Source: JACTOJ01 sp032335695 (GTDB lineage Bacteria; Bacillota; Clostridia; Clostridiales; Clostridiaceae). From it: a stretch of 64,000 nt of DNA. A program made the position numbers and the translations under genes. The stretch lies in NCBI RefSeq assembly GCF_032335695.1, contig NZ_JACTOJ010000022.1, forward strand, positions 11,867 through 75,866. The letters run 5' to 3'. This document shows, piece by piece, positions 7,981 to 17,900 of the stretch (positions are counted from its first letter, which is position 1; every line of letters starts with the position of its first letter). The notes under the pieces were generated by a model that was not told where the DNA came from, did no database searches, and saw only the letters and a list, made by a program, of their open reading frames with translations.

Positions 7981-10131
7981 TTATTTTATATTTATGACAT
8001 TAAGCTCATGCAGTGCTCTAGTACACATAACATAGTTTATTTTTGCGTCCTTCTGTAAATCCTGTATGTCTCCATGCTTCACAATTATTACGCTGTCAAA
8101 TTCAAGTCCCTTAGCATAGTAGGATGGAATAAGTACAGTGCCTCCGCTGTAAATTATATCATCAGTATCCATAACTTTTATATTAAGCTTCGGACTCAGC
8201 AGTGATTGTATTTCCTTAGTAGCTTCCATATCTCTGCATACTAATGCTATACTTTCGTAGCCTTTTTTGTTTAAATCCTCTACCATTTCTTTTATGGTGT
8301 CTGAAAAATGTTCCTTTTCCGCTGAAATTTCTTTAACTTTATTTCCGCTTCTGACTAAAGGAACAATCTTACCTCCGATAAAATTATTAGCATATTCCAT
8401 GATTTCTTTAGTAGATCTATAGCTCTTTTCAAGCCCAAAAAACTTAATATCTTCTCCATTAAGAATTTTATCAAGTTTTACCATAGGCACTTCACCCTCA
8501 CAAGGAAGAATTCTTTGATTGGAATCCCCTACTATTGTCATGGATAGGCAGCCCGTGATTTCTTTTATCACCTTAAACTGAAGTGAGCTGTAATCCTGTG
8601 CCTCATCTATGACTACATGCTTTATATCCTCTTTTACCACATTTCCTCTAAGCTTAATATCTATATATAAAAGAGGTGCTAAGTCATCATAAGTAAGCAT
8701 ATCTTTGCCATTAATAGTTTCATATATTTCTAAAACATTAGGATTTTCTATCCAGGCTAGAGCTTGTTTGCAGTCAAGAACTCCTCGTATTATTTCTCTT
8801 ATCTTATTTCTTCGCATGAATTCTACCTGATTGCCTTCCAGCTGAAGTTCTCTAGGTGTCATCTTTGCTATTGTTTCTTTGTACTCCCTTTGTACTTCTC
8901 TAACTAAATCATCTCTCACATCTTTTATTTTGCTGAATATTATTCTTCTTATCTTCTTGCTTCTTCTAAACAAAGGCATATCTTTAAAATAGTTTTCAAA
9001 CATTTCTTTGATTTCAGCTTTATCTACTACAGGCTTACCTAGAAGAGTAACCTCCTTTATATCAAAGTAATGCTTATTTACTTCATCAATTTTACTTTCA
9101 ATAACTTTTTCAAAATCTTCAGAAGCCTTATAGAGAGCTTTATTTATGAATTCTTTATCATCACTTAATATTCTATCCATATAGTCTTTGAAAGGCATAA
9201 CTTCATGAATATTTAATTTGCTCATTGCATAATCGCTAAAAGTGCTTTGTTTTACACCCACCTCACCAAGACTTGGCAAAACCATGGATATATACTCCAT
9301 AAATATACTGTTAGGTCCAAGTATCAGCACCTTATCCTGTAATCTTTCTCTGTAGTTATAGAGAAGGTATGCTACCCTGTGAAGTGCTATAGTAGTTTTA
9401 CCGCTTCCTGCCACACCGTTAACTACCATGGTTATATCATAAGGCTGCCTTATTATCTCATCCTGCTCTGATTGGATTGTCATTACTATGTCTTTAAGCT
9501 TTTCAGAGCTGTTGCTGCTTAAAACCATCTGAAGTATATCATCCTTTACATCTACAGAGGTATCAAACATTCCAACAAGCTCGCTTTTCTTTATTATAAA
9601 CTGCCTCTTGGACTTTATATCTGCTGTAACATCTCCCATAGGAGCTTTATATACAGCCTCTCCAAGTTTACCGCTGTAAAATAGGGAAGCCACCGGTGCT
9701 CTCCAATCCACCACCAAGGGCTCATAGGAACCTTCTGGAGTAACTCCAAATCTTCCTATATAGATATATTCCTCTTCCATATCTGCTTCTTTAAAGTTTA
9801 CTTTCCCAAAATAAGGGGTATTTTTAAGTATGATAAGCTCTTTTAATCTTCTATCAATGCTTTTAAAAGATTCTTCCTTAACAAAACGCTCATGGTCAAA
9901 ATAATCGATTATCTTATCTTCATCATTTCTAAATTCATCCAGCGCATTTTTTCTGTATTCAAGTATGTAGGAGGTTAATTCTTTCCTTTTACCTATATAA
10001 AGCAATATTTCATTTTTAATTATATCTATGCTCTCTTTAAGCTTTTCTTTTTCTACAGCCAGCTCCAGCTCTTTTTTAATGCTGGAGGTGAATTCCTCAT
10101 CATTTTCTTTTGAATAGTTATTAATGTCCAC
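7981..10131 (-). CDS. helD: HelD-like superfamily I DNA/RNA helicase
   Basis: The 716-residue protein resembles HelD, which binds RNA polymerase and recycles stalled complexes using ATP. Residues about 1-120 form a charged coiled-coil-like arm. Walker A is GVAGSGKTTIALHRVAYLL (about residues 238-256), motif II is VIDEAQDYS, and the C-terminal SF1 motifs include EKSYRST, VLIPSYYAKGLEFDSVI and YVMCTRALHEL. It starts with GTG after GGAGGGG. lepB lies 37 bases upstream on the same strand, so the two are likely co-transcribed. Confidence 0.85.
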   Translation of the reverse strand: MDINNYSKENDEEFTSSIKKELELAVEKEKLKESIDIIKNEILLYIGKRKELTSYILEYRKNALDEFRNDEDKIIDYFDHERFVKEESFKSIDRRLKELIILKNTPYFGKVNFKEADMEEEYIYIGRFGVTPEGSYEPLVVDWRAPVASLFYSGKLGEAVYKAPMGDVTADIKSKRQFIIKKSELVGMFDTSVDVKDDILQMVLSSNSSEKLKDIVMTIQSEQDEIIRQPYDITMVVNGVAGSGKTTIALHRVAYLLYNYRERLQDKVLILGPNSIFMEYISMVLPSLGEVGVKQSTFSDYAMSKLNIHEVMPFKDYMDRILSDDKEFINKALYKASEDFEKVIESKIDEVNKHYFDIKEVTLLGKPVVDKAEIKEMFENYFKDMPLFRRSKKIRRIIFSKIKDVRDDLVREVQREYKETIAKMTPRELQLEGNQVEFMRRNKIREIIRGVLDCKQALAWIENPNVLEIYETINGKDMLTYDDLAPLLYIDIKLRGNVVKEDIKHVVIDEAQDYSSLQFKVIKEITGCLSMTIVGDSNQRILPCEGEVPMVKLDKILNGEDIKFFGLEKSYRSTKEIMEYANNFIGGKIVPLVRSGNKVKEISAEKEHFSDTIKEMVEDLNKKGYESIALVCRDMEATKEIQSLLSPKLNIKVMDTDDIIYSGGTVLIPSYYAKGLEFDSVIIVKHGDIQDLQKDAKINYVMCTRALHELNVINIK

Positions 10132-10168
10132 ATCTACCCCTCCTCATAAAATCATCTAATATGTAGTT

Positions 10169-10684
10169 TTACTTCAAAAATCCAAATCTGCTAAAAGGAT
10201 ATACTATAAGCTGGGCTTTACCTCTTATATCTTTTTCATTTATGTAAGGATTACTCCAATATCTGGCATCATTTGAATTTGCTCTGTTATCCCCCATGAA
10301 AAGATAGCAATCCTTAGGAACCACAAAGTTTCCTGCCTTTTTATCAGGATTTTTCACATAAGGTTCATTTAATTTAGTGCCGTTTATATAAACATCCCCA
10401 TTGTCATCCACCTTAACCGTTTCACCAGGAAGCCCTATAACCCTCTTTATAAAAAGTTGATTTTCCGGAGCAAAATTAAACACTAAAATATCTCCTCTTT
10501 TAATTTTACTGTAATTATATATTTTAGTAGCAAAAGCCTGATCGCCTACCTTTAAGGTTGGTACCATAGATTCTGAGGGGATATATATTTTAAACAATAA
10601 AAACTTATTTATTAATAATGTTAGTACAAGTGCTACTAACACAGGAATTATGTAGTCCTTGAATATTTTTTTATAAAGAGTCAT
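10169..10684 (-). CDS. lepB: Signal peptidase I
   Basis: This membrane serine/lysine protease cleaves Sec and Tat signal peptides. From the ATG at 10684 (8 bases after AAGGTGG; the GTG at 10696 overlaps that site and is rejected) it has 171 residues. There is one N-terminal membrane helix (about residues 11-31). Catalytic Ser39 is in IPSESM and Lys80 in FIKRVIGLPGE. The box MGDNRANSNDARYW is present. It precedes the HelD-like gene. Confidence 0.95.
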   Translation of the reverse strand: MTLYKKIFKDYIIPVLVALVLTLLINKFLLFKIYIPSESMVPTLKVGDQAFATKIYNYSKIKRGDILVFNFAPENQLFIKRVIGLPGETVKVDDNGDVYINGTKLNEPYVKNPDKKAGNFVVPKDCYLFMGDNRANSNDARYWSNPYINEKDIRGKAQLIVYPFSRFGFLK

Positions 10685-10849
10685 CTTAACACCCACCTTA
10701 TTATTTTATACGTCCTAGATCCACAAAAAGTAGTCATAGGTAATATTATACCTTATTCTAACTTATTTTAAAACTAAGTTTTTACTACAATCTTCGATTT
10801 TAATTTATCTATGGCTTTTAAAATCCTTTCACCTATAATATAATTTTAT

Positions 10850-10879
10850 TTGACTAGAGAATTAAATTTAGGTTAAAAT
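10850..10879 (+). promoter_or_regulatory. Putative sigma-A promoter of rpe
   Basis: TTGACT (10850-10855) and TAAAAT (10874-10879) are separated by 18 bases, about 55 bases before the rpe start. Confidence 0.55.
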
Positions 10880-10933
10880 CACATAATTATATCATAGATG
10901 TGTATTTTAAAACATTGCAAGGAGGCAACTTAC

Positions 10934-11593
10934 ATGATAAAACTATCTCCATCAATACTATCTTCTGATTTTTCAAAATTAGGAGAAGAAGTCAAACTTT
11001 TAGATGAGGCTGGGGCAGATTTAATCCACATTGATGTGATGGATGGAAATTTTGTTCCTAATATAACTTTAGGACCGCCTATTATAAAGGCTTTAAGACC
11101 TTATACAAAGCTTCCATTTGATGTCCATCTTATGATTGAAAACCCTAGTAACTATATTAAGGATTTTGTAGAGGCTGGCTCTGATATAATAACTGTTCAT
11201 TATGAGAGCGACCGCCATATGGATAGACTTGTAGACTACATAAAAGGCTTCAATGTAAAAGCAGGAATAGCGTTAAATCCTTCCACTCCAGTGTCTTTTA
11301 TTAAACATCTTCTTCACAAGATAGATTTGGTATTAATTATGAGCGTAAACCCAGGCTTTGGAGGTCAATCTTTTATTCCCTACAGCCTAGATAAAATTAA
11401 GGAACTTACTAGATTAAAGCAGGAAAATAATTATAGATATGAAATAAATGTAGATGGCGGAATATCAGCAGATAATTGCAAAGAAGCTGCTGCTGCTGGT
11501 GCTAATATATTAGTATCTGGATCAGGCATATTTAAAAATCATGAGCTGAAGGAAAATATAAAAAAATTTAGAGAAGTTCTTAAAAAATATTAA
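10934..11593 (+). CDS. rpe: Ribulose-phosphate 3-epimerase
   Basis: This cytosolic TIM-barrel enzyme interconverts D-ribulose 5-phosphate and D-xylulose 5-phosphate in the pentose phosphate pathway (219 residues). Key blocks are LSPSILSSDF, HIDVMDGNFVPN, FDVHLMIENP, MSVNPGFGGQSF and NVDGGIS, carrying the metal-binding His and Asp residues. The start is the ATG eight bases after AAGGAGG; the longer frame from 10898 overlaps that site. In many Firmicutes rpe follows the rsgA/prkC locus, but here it stands alone before a deacetylase. Confidence 0.95.
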   Translation: MIKLSPSILSSDFSKLGEEVKLLDEAGADLIHIDVMDGNFVPNITLGPPIIKALRPYTKLPFDVHLMIENPSNYIKDFVEAGSDIITVHYESDRHMDRLVDYIKGFNVKAGIALNPSTPVSFIKHLLHKIDLVLIMSVNPGFGGQSFIPYSLDKIKELTRLKQENNYRYEINVDGGISADNCKEAAAAGANILVSGSGIFKNHELKENIKKFREVLKKY

Positions 11594-11655
11594 ACAAATC
11601 AATACTGTTTATCGTAATAGATATATATAATGCAAAAGTTAGGGATGATAATTGG

Positions 11656-12561
11656 ATGAACAAATCTTTAAAGCTCTATACATTTATATTTATATTATTG
11701 CTTTCCTTTTCTTTTACAGCTTGTAATTATGCCAAGCCTGTGGAAGAAAATAAAACTATTACTTCTAATTCTCCTAAAATAGACAAGCCTATTGAAGGAA
11801 TATCATCTTCCTCTAAGGATGAAGATGCAGATATAAGATTTAAATACAAAGATACTCACAGAAGCAGCAACGCTGCAAATAAAGCAGTTAAGTATACAGA
11901 TATAGACCCAGCGAAAGCAAAAATTCCCGTGCTTATGTATCACTCTATAAACGAGAATAGTACTAATAGCCTTATAATTAAGCCAGAAGAATTTGCAGCT
12001 GAAATGAAATGGTTAAATGATCAGGGGTATACCCCTTTGTCTCTTGATGAGCTTTACGGCATACTAACCACAGGTAAAAATTGTCCCGATAAACCTGTAG
12101 TGATAACCTTTGATGATGGATATAGGGACAATTATGATAATGCCTATCCAATATTAAAAAAATATGGTTTTAAAGCAACCATATTTGTAATAACTAAATA
12201 TATAGACCAGCCAGATTGTTTAACTACTGAAAACATAAAAGAAATGTTCAATAATAATATAGATTTTGAGAGCCATACGGATACCCACAGCGAACTCAGC
12301 ACTCTTAATTATGCTGCCCAGCTCAAAGAGCTTGTTACCTCAAGGGATAAGCTTAGCGCATTGCTTGGGAAAGGCACGGAATATCTATGCTATCCATCAG
12401 GAAAATACAATAACGACACCATAAAAGCAGATGCTGAAGCTGGCTATAAAATGAGTTTTACCACTAAGCCTGGTTTTGCTAATAAAAGTTATGGGCTTGA
12501 AACCATACCTAGAATAAGAATGTATCCTGGCATAAATATGGCTGCTATACGCGCAAACTAA
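11656..12561 (+). CDS. Lipoprotein polysaccharide deacetylase (NodB domain)
   Basis: This 301-residue carbohydrate esterase 4 protein has a signal peptide (residues 1-22) and a lipobox SFTAC with Cys23, so it is predicted to be anchored outside the membrane. After a low-complexity linker, PVLMYHSI begins the NodB domain. The catalytic and metal residues lie in ITFDDGYRDNYD (about residue 150) and in SHTDTHSEL (HxxxH). It probably removes acetyl groups from peptidoglycan or an exopolysaccharide; the substrate cannot be read. It may be cotranscribed with rpe (62-base gap). Confidence 0.9.
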   Translation: MNKSLKLYTFIFILLLSFSFTACNYAKPVEENKTITSNSPKIDKPIEGISSSSKDEDADIRFKYKDTHRSSNAANKAVKYTDIDPAKAKIPVLMYHSINENSTNSLIIKPEEFAAEMKWLNDQGYTPLSLDELYGILTTGKNCPDKPVVITFDDGYRDNYDNAYPILKKYGFKATIFVITKYIDQPDCLTTENIKEMFNNNIDFESHTDTHSELSTLNYAAQLKELVTSRDKLSALLGKGTEYLCYPSGKYNNDTIKADAEAGYKMSFTTKPGFANKSYGLETIPRIRMYPGINMAAIRAN

Positions 12562-12570
12562 TCATTAATA

Positions 12571-12610
12571 AAAATGCCTAGAAATGTATTAAACATCTCT
12601 AGGCATTTTT
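12571..12610. terminator. Bidirectional terminator between deacetylase and the fusion gene
   Basis: AAAATGCCTAGA pairs with TCTAGGCATTTT around a 15-base loop, with A and T runs on both sides. It can serve the deacetylase (+) and the fusion gene (-). Confidence 0.85.
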
Positions 12611-12624
12611 CATTTGGTTTTGTT

Positions 12625-15600
12625 TTAAGCTTCTATTTTCTCTTTAACGCTTAAATCTATATTTAATTCTTTTGATACTTCCATAAGTATATCCAGAGCC
12701 TTAATTATCTGTTCTTCTTTGTGTTCACTTATAACGCAGAATCTTAATCTTGCCTGCCCCTTAGGCACTGCTGGGTATACAGCTGGGGGAACGAATACTC
12801 CTCTTTCAAGCATTACATTGCTGATTTTAAAGGCATCTATATCGTCACCTACCATTATAGGTATTATAGCTGTCTCACCTGCAAGGCAGGTGTTAAGTCC
12901 TCTCTTATGAGCTTCTGACACAAAAGTATCTATATTTTCATGAAGCCTCTTAACTACAGAATTATCTCTAGTCAATATCTCTAAGGCCTTCATAGTAGCT
13001 GCTGCAGAGGGCGGATTGATTCCTACAGAAAATACGAATCCAGGCACTGTGTATCTTAAAAAGTCCACCAGACATTTCTTGCCGGCTAGGTATCCTCCAC
13101 AGGTTCCAAGTCCCTTTGAAAGAGTTCCCATCTTCACATCTATGTCATAAGGATCCAAATTGAAATATTCGTCTACTCCTCTTCCGTGTTCACCTATTAC
13201 ACAAGCTGAATGTGCTTCATCCACCATAAGGAAGAATCCGTACTTTTTCTTTAGCTTTATAAATTCAGGCATAGGCGCAATATCGCCATCCATGGAATAT
13301 ACGCCTTCCACAACTACCAGAATCTTTTCGTATCTAGGTCTAACATTCTTCAAAATACTTTCAAGAGCTGCAAAATCATTATGAGGAAAGGCTTTAGCAT
13401 CACTCTTTGAAAGCTGACATCCCTGCACTATGGAATTGTGAGATAAAGCATCATACAATATTATATCTCTTTCATTACAGAAGTTTCCTACAAAAGTTAC
13501 ATTTGTAGAATGTCCTCCCACCAATACTATAGAATCCTCTGTATGTTTCCACTCTGCTATCTTCTTTTCCAGTTCCATATAAATGTGTTTCTCACCAGCC
13601 AGTATTCTGCTTCCGCTGGCAGAAGTTCCATATTTTTCTGCGGCATCCTGGGCTGCTTTTATAGTCTCTGGATGACCGGACATACCTACGTAATTATAAG
13701 ATCCAAAATTCAATACTTCTCTTTCGCCGTCAAGCATAGATACATCTCTTATAGCAGAATCATGACATACAAAGTACGGATTTCCCGCTTCTTCAGCACT
13801 TTTTAATCTATCCACTAGAGCCTTGTATTCTCTTGAACTTTCAAAGGAAGTTATAGGAGTCACTTCCTTTTGCTGATCAGGGGTTACTTTTCCATCATTA
13901 TCTTCACTGATTCCGTAAAGCTTTCTGACGATTAAAGCTGAAAGATTGTTAACATTAGTGCAATTATAATATTCAGAGTCAGGTATAACTACATTATATT
14001 TCTCCTCAACCTTTACAAGCAAGCTTATGCTTGATAGGCTGTCACCGCCTAAATCATCTATAAAGTGAGCATCATAGGCAACACTTTCTTCAGGAAGATG
14101 CAGCACTTCTGCAAAGAATCCTCTTACCTTCTCTTTGATTTCTTTTAGTTCTCTTGAAGCTTCTATCTCTGTTGGAGCTGCTTTTTCCTCCGCCTTCTCT
14201 TTTACATCGAAATTTTTGCTTCTAAGATCTAAGTCTATTACACTAATACCGTTATTTTCTATATCTTTCTTAAGCTGAGCTCTCTTAACCTTTATTCCAT
14301 TTACTACTGGAAGAGGCTCAGAAGTGATATAAACTTTATTCACTCTTTTCATCACCGGAAGAGTTCCGTTAATCCTATTTACTTCATTTCTTATAGTATC
14401 ATATATCAATTCGTTCATGTCCTTTGGAGCAAGGCTAACCACTAGAGTAATATACTCATAGTTAGCATCCTTTTTAGTACCTAGCACTGAAAGCTGATTG
14501 TATACAGAAAGCTTTGAATAATAATCCTCTAATTCGTCAGGATAAACATTTTCCCCTGATTCATTTATGATGAGGTCTTTTATTCTTCCATCTATAAATA
14601 ATCTTCCACTTTCCAATCTTCCAATGTCTCCAGTATCAAACCATCCTTCCTTATCCACCTCTGCAGGAACCTTTTCCCCATCGATAAGACGTCCGCTGTG
14701 GATGGCTTTTCCTCTTACAAGCACATCGCCAGATTCATTTCCGCTATCCTTAACTACCTTGTATTCTATGTACTTAAGCGGCTTACCTGTAGAGCCCATC
14801 ATTCTCTTTCTAAAGCTGTCACTGGTTTCACAGGAAGATACTCCAACCTCCGTCATTCCAAAACCGCTGGTAGTGAAATATCCTATGCCATTTAAAAGTC
14901 TCATGCTTTCATAAGGTATATGGCTCCCTCCGCTAATCATCACTCTTATCTGAGGCCCCAAAAGACCATTTAAAATATTTTTAAATATGCTTTGGGCAAA
15001 TTTAGTTCCCATCTCAGCATTAATCTTTTGTAGGAACAAGCTTACATTTAACATGCTGTTAAATAGCAGCTGTTTTCCCTTAGTCTCTTGAGATAATTTT
15101 CTTGATATACCTTTAGCTAGATTATTAGGAAGCAGCGGAACTGTAGTGATGTGTGTAACCTTATGCTCCCTGCAAGCTTTCATTATGGTTTCTGGAGATC
15201 TATCTTTTATGTAAACCACAGTGGTGCCGTAAAAAGAAAACCATAAATAACTTGCTACAAGGCCAAATATATGATGCATAGGCAGGAATGCAAGCACTTT
15301 ATCGTTTTCTCTTGGGCTTATTCTCTCTGTGTCATAATATAGATATTCAGCGTTTAATATTTGATGGCTTACAGATTCACCATCATAGTAATACACTTTG
15401 CTAGTGCTGGTGGTACCAGAAGTACATAGTGCAAATTCATTTTCCCACTTAGGTTCAAAGTTTACCTTTTCTTCACCTATTTTTATTACAGAATTTATTA
15501 ACATTTTAGCTCCAGCCTGCTTCATTAAATAGCTGGTCATTTCATCTGCCATAGCAGCATCTAAAAGAAGAGGTTTATAGCCAGCCATAAGTATGCTCCA

Positions 15601-15864
15601 AAAGGTTATAGGCCAATAAGGTGAATTGCTCATCTTTATACCTATGTAAGATCCCCTCTGAATTTCAGCTGCCATTTGAGATAATTTTGCTGCTGTCTTA
15701 AGAATTTTTTCATTATAATCTGAATAAGTCCATTTAACTATTTTGCTATCTTCTATAAATTCACATACTATTTTTTCACCATTTTTCATCATGGCATTAT
15801 AAATGCTCTTAAAATCCATAGATGAATTTTTAAGTTCATTTACTGTTATTCTCGATTCTCTCAT
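12625..15864 (-). CDS. Acyl-AMP ligase / acyl carrier / alpha-oxoamine synthase fusion
   Basis: This 1,079-residue protein joins three enzymes. Residues about 20-530 are an ANL acyl-adenylating domain (CTSGTTSTSKVYY P-loop near 150, GMTEVG, TGDIGRLESGRLFIDGR). Residues about 570-645 are an acyl carrier domain with phosphopantetheine site DDLGGDSLSS (Ser about 609). Residues about 690-1070 are a PLP alpha-oxoamine synthase of the serine palmitoyltransferase/KBL/BioF family (DEAHSACVIGEHGRG; PLP Lys about 918 in TLSKGLGTCGG). Inferred reaction: a fatty acid is activated, loaded in cis, then condensed with an amino acid with loss of CO2 to an aminoketone. I start at the ATG seven bases after GGAGGG; a TTG two codons earlier is possible. 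The short-chain dehydrogenase lies 16 bases upstream. The amino acid and product are unknown. Confidence 0.88.
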   Translation of the reverse strand: MRESRITVNELKNSSMDFKSIYNAMMKNGEKIVCEFIEDSKIVKWTYSDYNEKILKTAAKLSQMAAEIQRGSYIGIKMSNSPYWPITFWSILMAGYKPLLLDAAMADEMTSYLMKQAGAKMLINSVIKIGEEKVNFEPKWENEFALCTSGTTSTSKVYYYDGESVSHQILNAEYLYYDTERISPRENDKVLAFLPMHHIFGLVASYLWFSFYGTTVVYIKDRSPETIMKACREHKVTHITTVPLLPNNLAKGISRKLSQETKGKQLLFNSMLNVSLFLQKINAEMGTKFAQSIFKNILNGLLGPQIRVMISGGSHIPYESMRLLNGIGYFTTSGFGMTEVGVSSCETSDSFRKRMMGSTGKPLKYIEYKVVKDSGNESGDVLVRGKAIHSGRLIDGEKVPAEVDKEGWFDTGDIGRLESGRLFIDGRIKDLIINESGENVYPDELEDYYSKLSVYNQLSVLGTKKDANYEYITLVVSLAPKDMNELIYDTIRNEVNRINGTLPVMKRVNKVYITSEPLPVVNGIKVKRAQLKKDIENNGISVIDLDLRSKNFDVKEKAEEKAAPTEIEASRELKEIKEKVRGFFAEVLHLPEESVAYDAHFIDDLGGDSLSSISLLVKVEEKYNVVIPDSEYYNCTNVNNLSALIVRKLYGISEDNDGKVTPDQQKEVTPITSFESSREYKALVDRLKSAEEAGNPYFVCHDSAIRDVSMLDGEREVLNFGSYNYVGMSGHPETIKAAQDAAEKYGTSASGSRILAGEKHIYMELEKKIAEWKHTEDSIVLVGGHSTNVTFVGNFCNERDIILYDALSHNSIVQGCQLSKSDAKAFPHNDFAALESILKNVRPRYEKILVVVEGVYSMDGDIAPMPEFIKLKKKYGFFLMVDEAHSACVIGEHGRGVDEYFNLDPYDIDVKMGTLSKGLGTCGGYLAGKKCLVDFLRYTVPGFVFSVGINPPSAAATMKALEILTRDNSVVKRLHENIDTFVSEAHKRGLNTCLAGETAIIPIMVGDDIDAFKISNVMLERGVFVPPAVYPAVPKGQARLRFCVISEHKEEQIIKALDILMEVSKELNIDLSVKEKIEA

Positions 15865-15880
15865 ATTCAACCCTCCGAGT

Positions 15881-16762
15881 TTAATATATCTTATTTATCC
15901 TGTTTTCTATATCCTTTGACTCTGCTTCGGATAAGTCACCCTTTTTAATATAATAGCTTATTATTATTTTTTCAAAGATCCTTCCAGGCAATATTCTCTT
16001 AAGCATCACTGAAAGCTTTTGAAAAAAATAACCTACAATGTATCTTTCTTTGATATGTTTGCTTTTTATGATATTAAATATAAGTTTCCCTATTTTTTCT
16101 GGATTACACCCATTATTTTCATCATGCTCAAATGTTACTAAAGTCTTTGCAAAACTTTTATAGTAAGGAGAATTCTTATCCGTAGCTTTAGTAAATATTC
16201 TGTTTTTTGTAAAACCAGTGCAGAAATCACCAGGCTGTATCATACATACCTTTATGCCAAATTCATTTAACTCTTTACTTAATGCTTCAGTATATCCTTC
16301 TATTGCAAATTTAGTACTGCTGTAAACTCCTTGATATGGAAGGCCTATAATGCCTCCTATGGAAGATGTATTTATTATGATTCCGCTTCTTCTCTCTCTC
16401 ATAATCGGAAGTATGTTATCTATAACTCGAACTGTTCCAAAGAAATTTATTTCAAAGAGATTTTTAAATTCATCCATTGAAGTTTCTTCCAATGGACCTG
16501 ATATACCTGAACCTGCATTGTTAATAAGTACATCTATAGTCCCTGCCTTTTCTGAAATTTCTCGTACAGCCTTCTTGACCGAATTATCATCCGTTACATC
16601 CATAGCTACCATGGAAATATCCTTTGATTTTAATTCATCATCCCCTCTTCCACTTCTACTGGTTCCGTAAACTTTTATTCCCTTATCAGCCAAGTAAAGT
16701 GCCGTAGCTCTGCCAATTCCAGAAGATGCTCCAGTTATAAGAACTACTTTTTTTTCATACAT
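15881..16762 (-). CDS. Short-chain dehydrogenase, possible 3-ketosphinganine-type reductase
   Basis: This 293-residue Rossmann oxidoreductase shows TGASSGIG (NAD(P) binding), NNAG, the catalytic Ser of NTSSIGG and YSSTK. The tail after about residue 230 (RYIVGYFFQKLSVMLKRILP) is basic and hydrophobic, as in membrane-associated ketosphinganine reductases and 17-beta-HSD-like SDRs. The ATG at 16762 follows GGGGGA; an upstream in-frame extension to 16828 lacks a ribosome site. It is the first gene of the operon with the ligase/carrier/oxoamine synthase fusion and is the natural candidate to reduce its aminoketone product. SDR identity is sure; the substrate is inferred. Confidence 0.85.
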   Translation of the reverse strand: MYEKKVVLITGASSGIGRATALYLADKGIKVYGTSRSGRGDDELKSKDISMVAMDVTDDNSVKKAVREISEKAGTIDVLINNAGSGISGPLEETSMDEFKNLFEINFFGTVRVIDNILPIMRERRSGIIINTSSIGGIIGLPYQGVYSSTKFAIEGYTEALSKELNEFGIKVCMIQPGDFCTGFTKNRIFTKATDKNSPYYKSFAKTLVTFEHDENNGCNPEKIGKLIFNIIKSKHIKERYIVGYFFQKLSVMLKRILPGRIFEKIIISYYIKKGDLSEAESKDIENRINKIY

Positions 16763-16942
16763 TTTCCATATCCCCCATTTCAAAGATACCGTATACTCTA
16801 TTACAAATACTAACACATTATACCACATTTCATTATCATATAAAATATTTTAATTTTCATTTAACTTTCTACATATTATATCAACATTTTAAATAAAATA
16901 ATTTATCTATTTATAATGTTCTGTGATATACTAAGAGATAAA

Positions 16943-16974
16943 GCTATGCTTTAAGAAAATGTTAATATATAGGC
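16943..16974. repeat. Family B end-like fragment
   Basis: GCTATGCTTTAAGAAAATG followed by TTAATATATAGGC is the near-reverse-complement of 32857-32886 and resembles the left end of the 170-bp element at 26327. It lies upstream of the DUF5685 gene. Confidence 0.4.
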
Positions 16975-17030
16975 TTTGATTGATAAAACAGAAATAAAAT
17001 AATAATGCTTTATAAGGAGTTGTTTTTTAC

Positions 17031-17900
17031 GTGTTTGGATATGTGGTTCCATGTAGAATGGAACTAAAAATTAAAGATTTTGAAAAATTCAAAGCTTATT
17101 ATTGCGGATTATGTCATGCTATAAAAGATAATTTCGGAAATCTTCCAAGAATGGCTTTAAACTATGATATGACCTTCTTAGCCATTCTCATAGATTCTTT
17201 AGATAATCATAAACTAAATTATAGAAAATTTAGATGTGCAGTGCACCCTACAAAAGAAAGAATTAGAATTTATGACAATCCTGCTTTAATATATGCTGCT
17301 GAATGTAATATAATGTTGACCTATTACAAGCTTATTGATAATATTAATGATGATAATACTATAACTAGTAAATTATCTTCTTCATTCTTGAAAAGATATA
17401 TTTCAGGTAGCGATTTAAGCAATAATATTGGTAATATATTAAATACCCTTTATACTATGGAAAAAGAAGCATATAAATATAGCATCGATGAAATTTCTCA
17501 TCATTTTGCCCACCTTACAGGCTATATAATAAGTGATTATTTTAAGGATGATTATGAATACAAGGAAACTTTATATTGGCTTGGGTATAATCTTGGAAAA
17601 TGGATATACATAATTGATGCTTGGGATGACTTAGAAAAAGATATGAAGAAAGGTAAATTTAATCTTTTAACTGCACTATATAATAAGGAAGGTTTAGATT
17701 GTGATAAGTTAAAAATACAAATAGAAGATAACATAGATTTTATACTTACCACTTGTGCTTCCGCAACCTATGAAATTTTAAGCTCCCTGCCAATTGAGAA
17801 AAATAAAGAGCTACTTGATAACATATTAAAATTTGGTCTTATGGAAAAAATGGATATTGTTTTTAAAAGGAGTGAATTGTTAAATGCAAAACCCATATGA
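17031..17900 (+). CDS. DUF5685 family protein
   Basis: This 289-residue, mostly helical cytosolic protein has the N-terminal signature MFGYVVPCRMELKIKDFEKF and a YCGLCHA cysteine pair near residues 26-29. I recognise it as DUF5685, whose function is unknown; the Cys residues suggest metal binding. Further Asp-rich motifs (NYDMTF, DAWDDLEKD) recall, but do not prove, a prenyl-synthase-like helical fold. It starts with GTG 11 bases after AAGGAG. Its 3' end overlaps the DnaJ-domain gene by 17 bases, implying translational coupling. Confidence 0.75.
   Translation: MFGYVVPCRMELKIKDFEKFKAYYCGLCHAIKDNFGNLPRMALNYDMTFLAILIDSLDNHKLNYRKFRCAVHPTKERIRIYDNPALIYAAECNIMLTYYKLIDNINDDNTITSKLSSSFLKRYISGSDLSNNIGNILNTLYTMEKEAYKYSIDEISHHFAHLTGYIISDYFKDDYEYKETLYWLGYNLGKWIYIIDAWDDLEKDMKKGKFNLLTALYNKEGLDCDKLKIQIEDNIDFILTTCASATYEILSSLPIEKNKELLDNILKFGLMEKMDIVFKRSELLNAKPI

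Noticed and set aside
14567..14914. 115-codon plus-strand frame opposite the fusion gene
   Set aside because: Composition is that of an antisense shadow, and the minus-strand domains are unmistakable.
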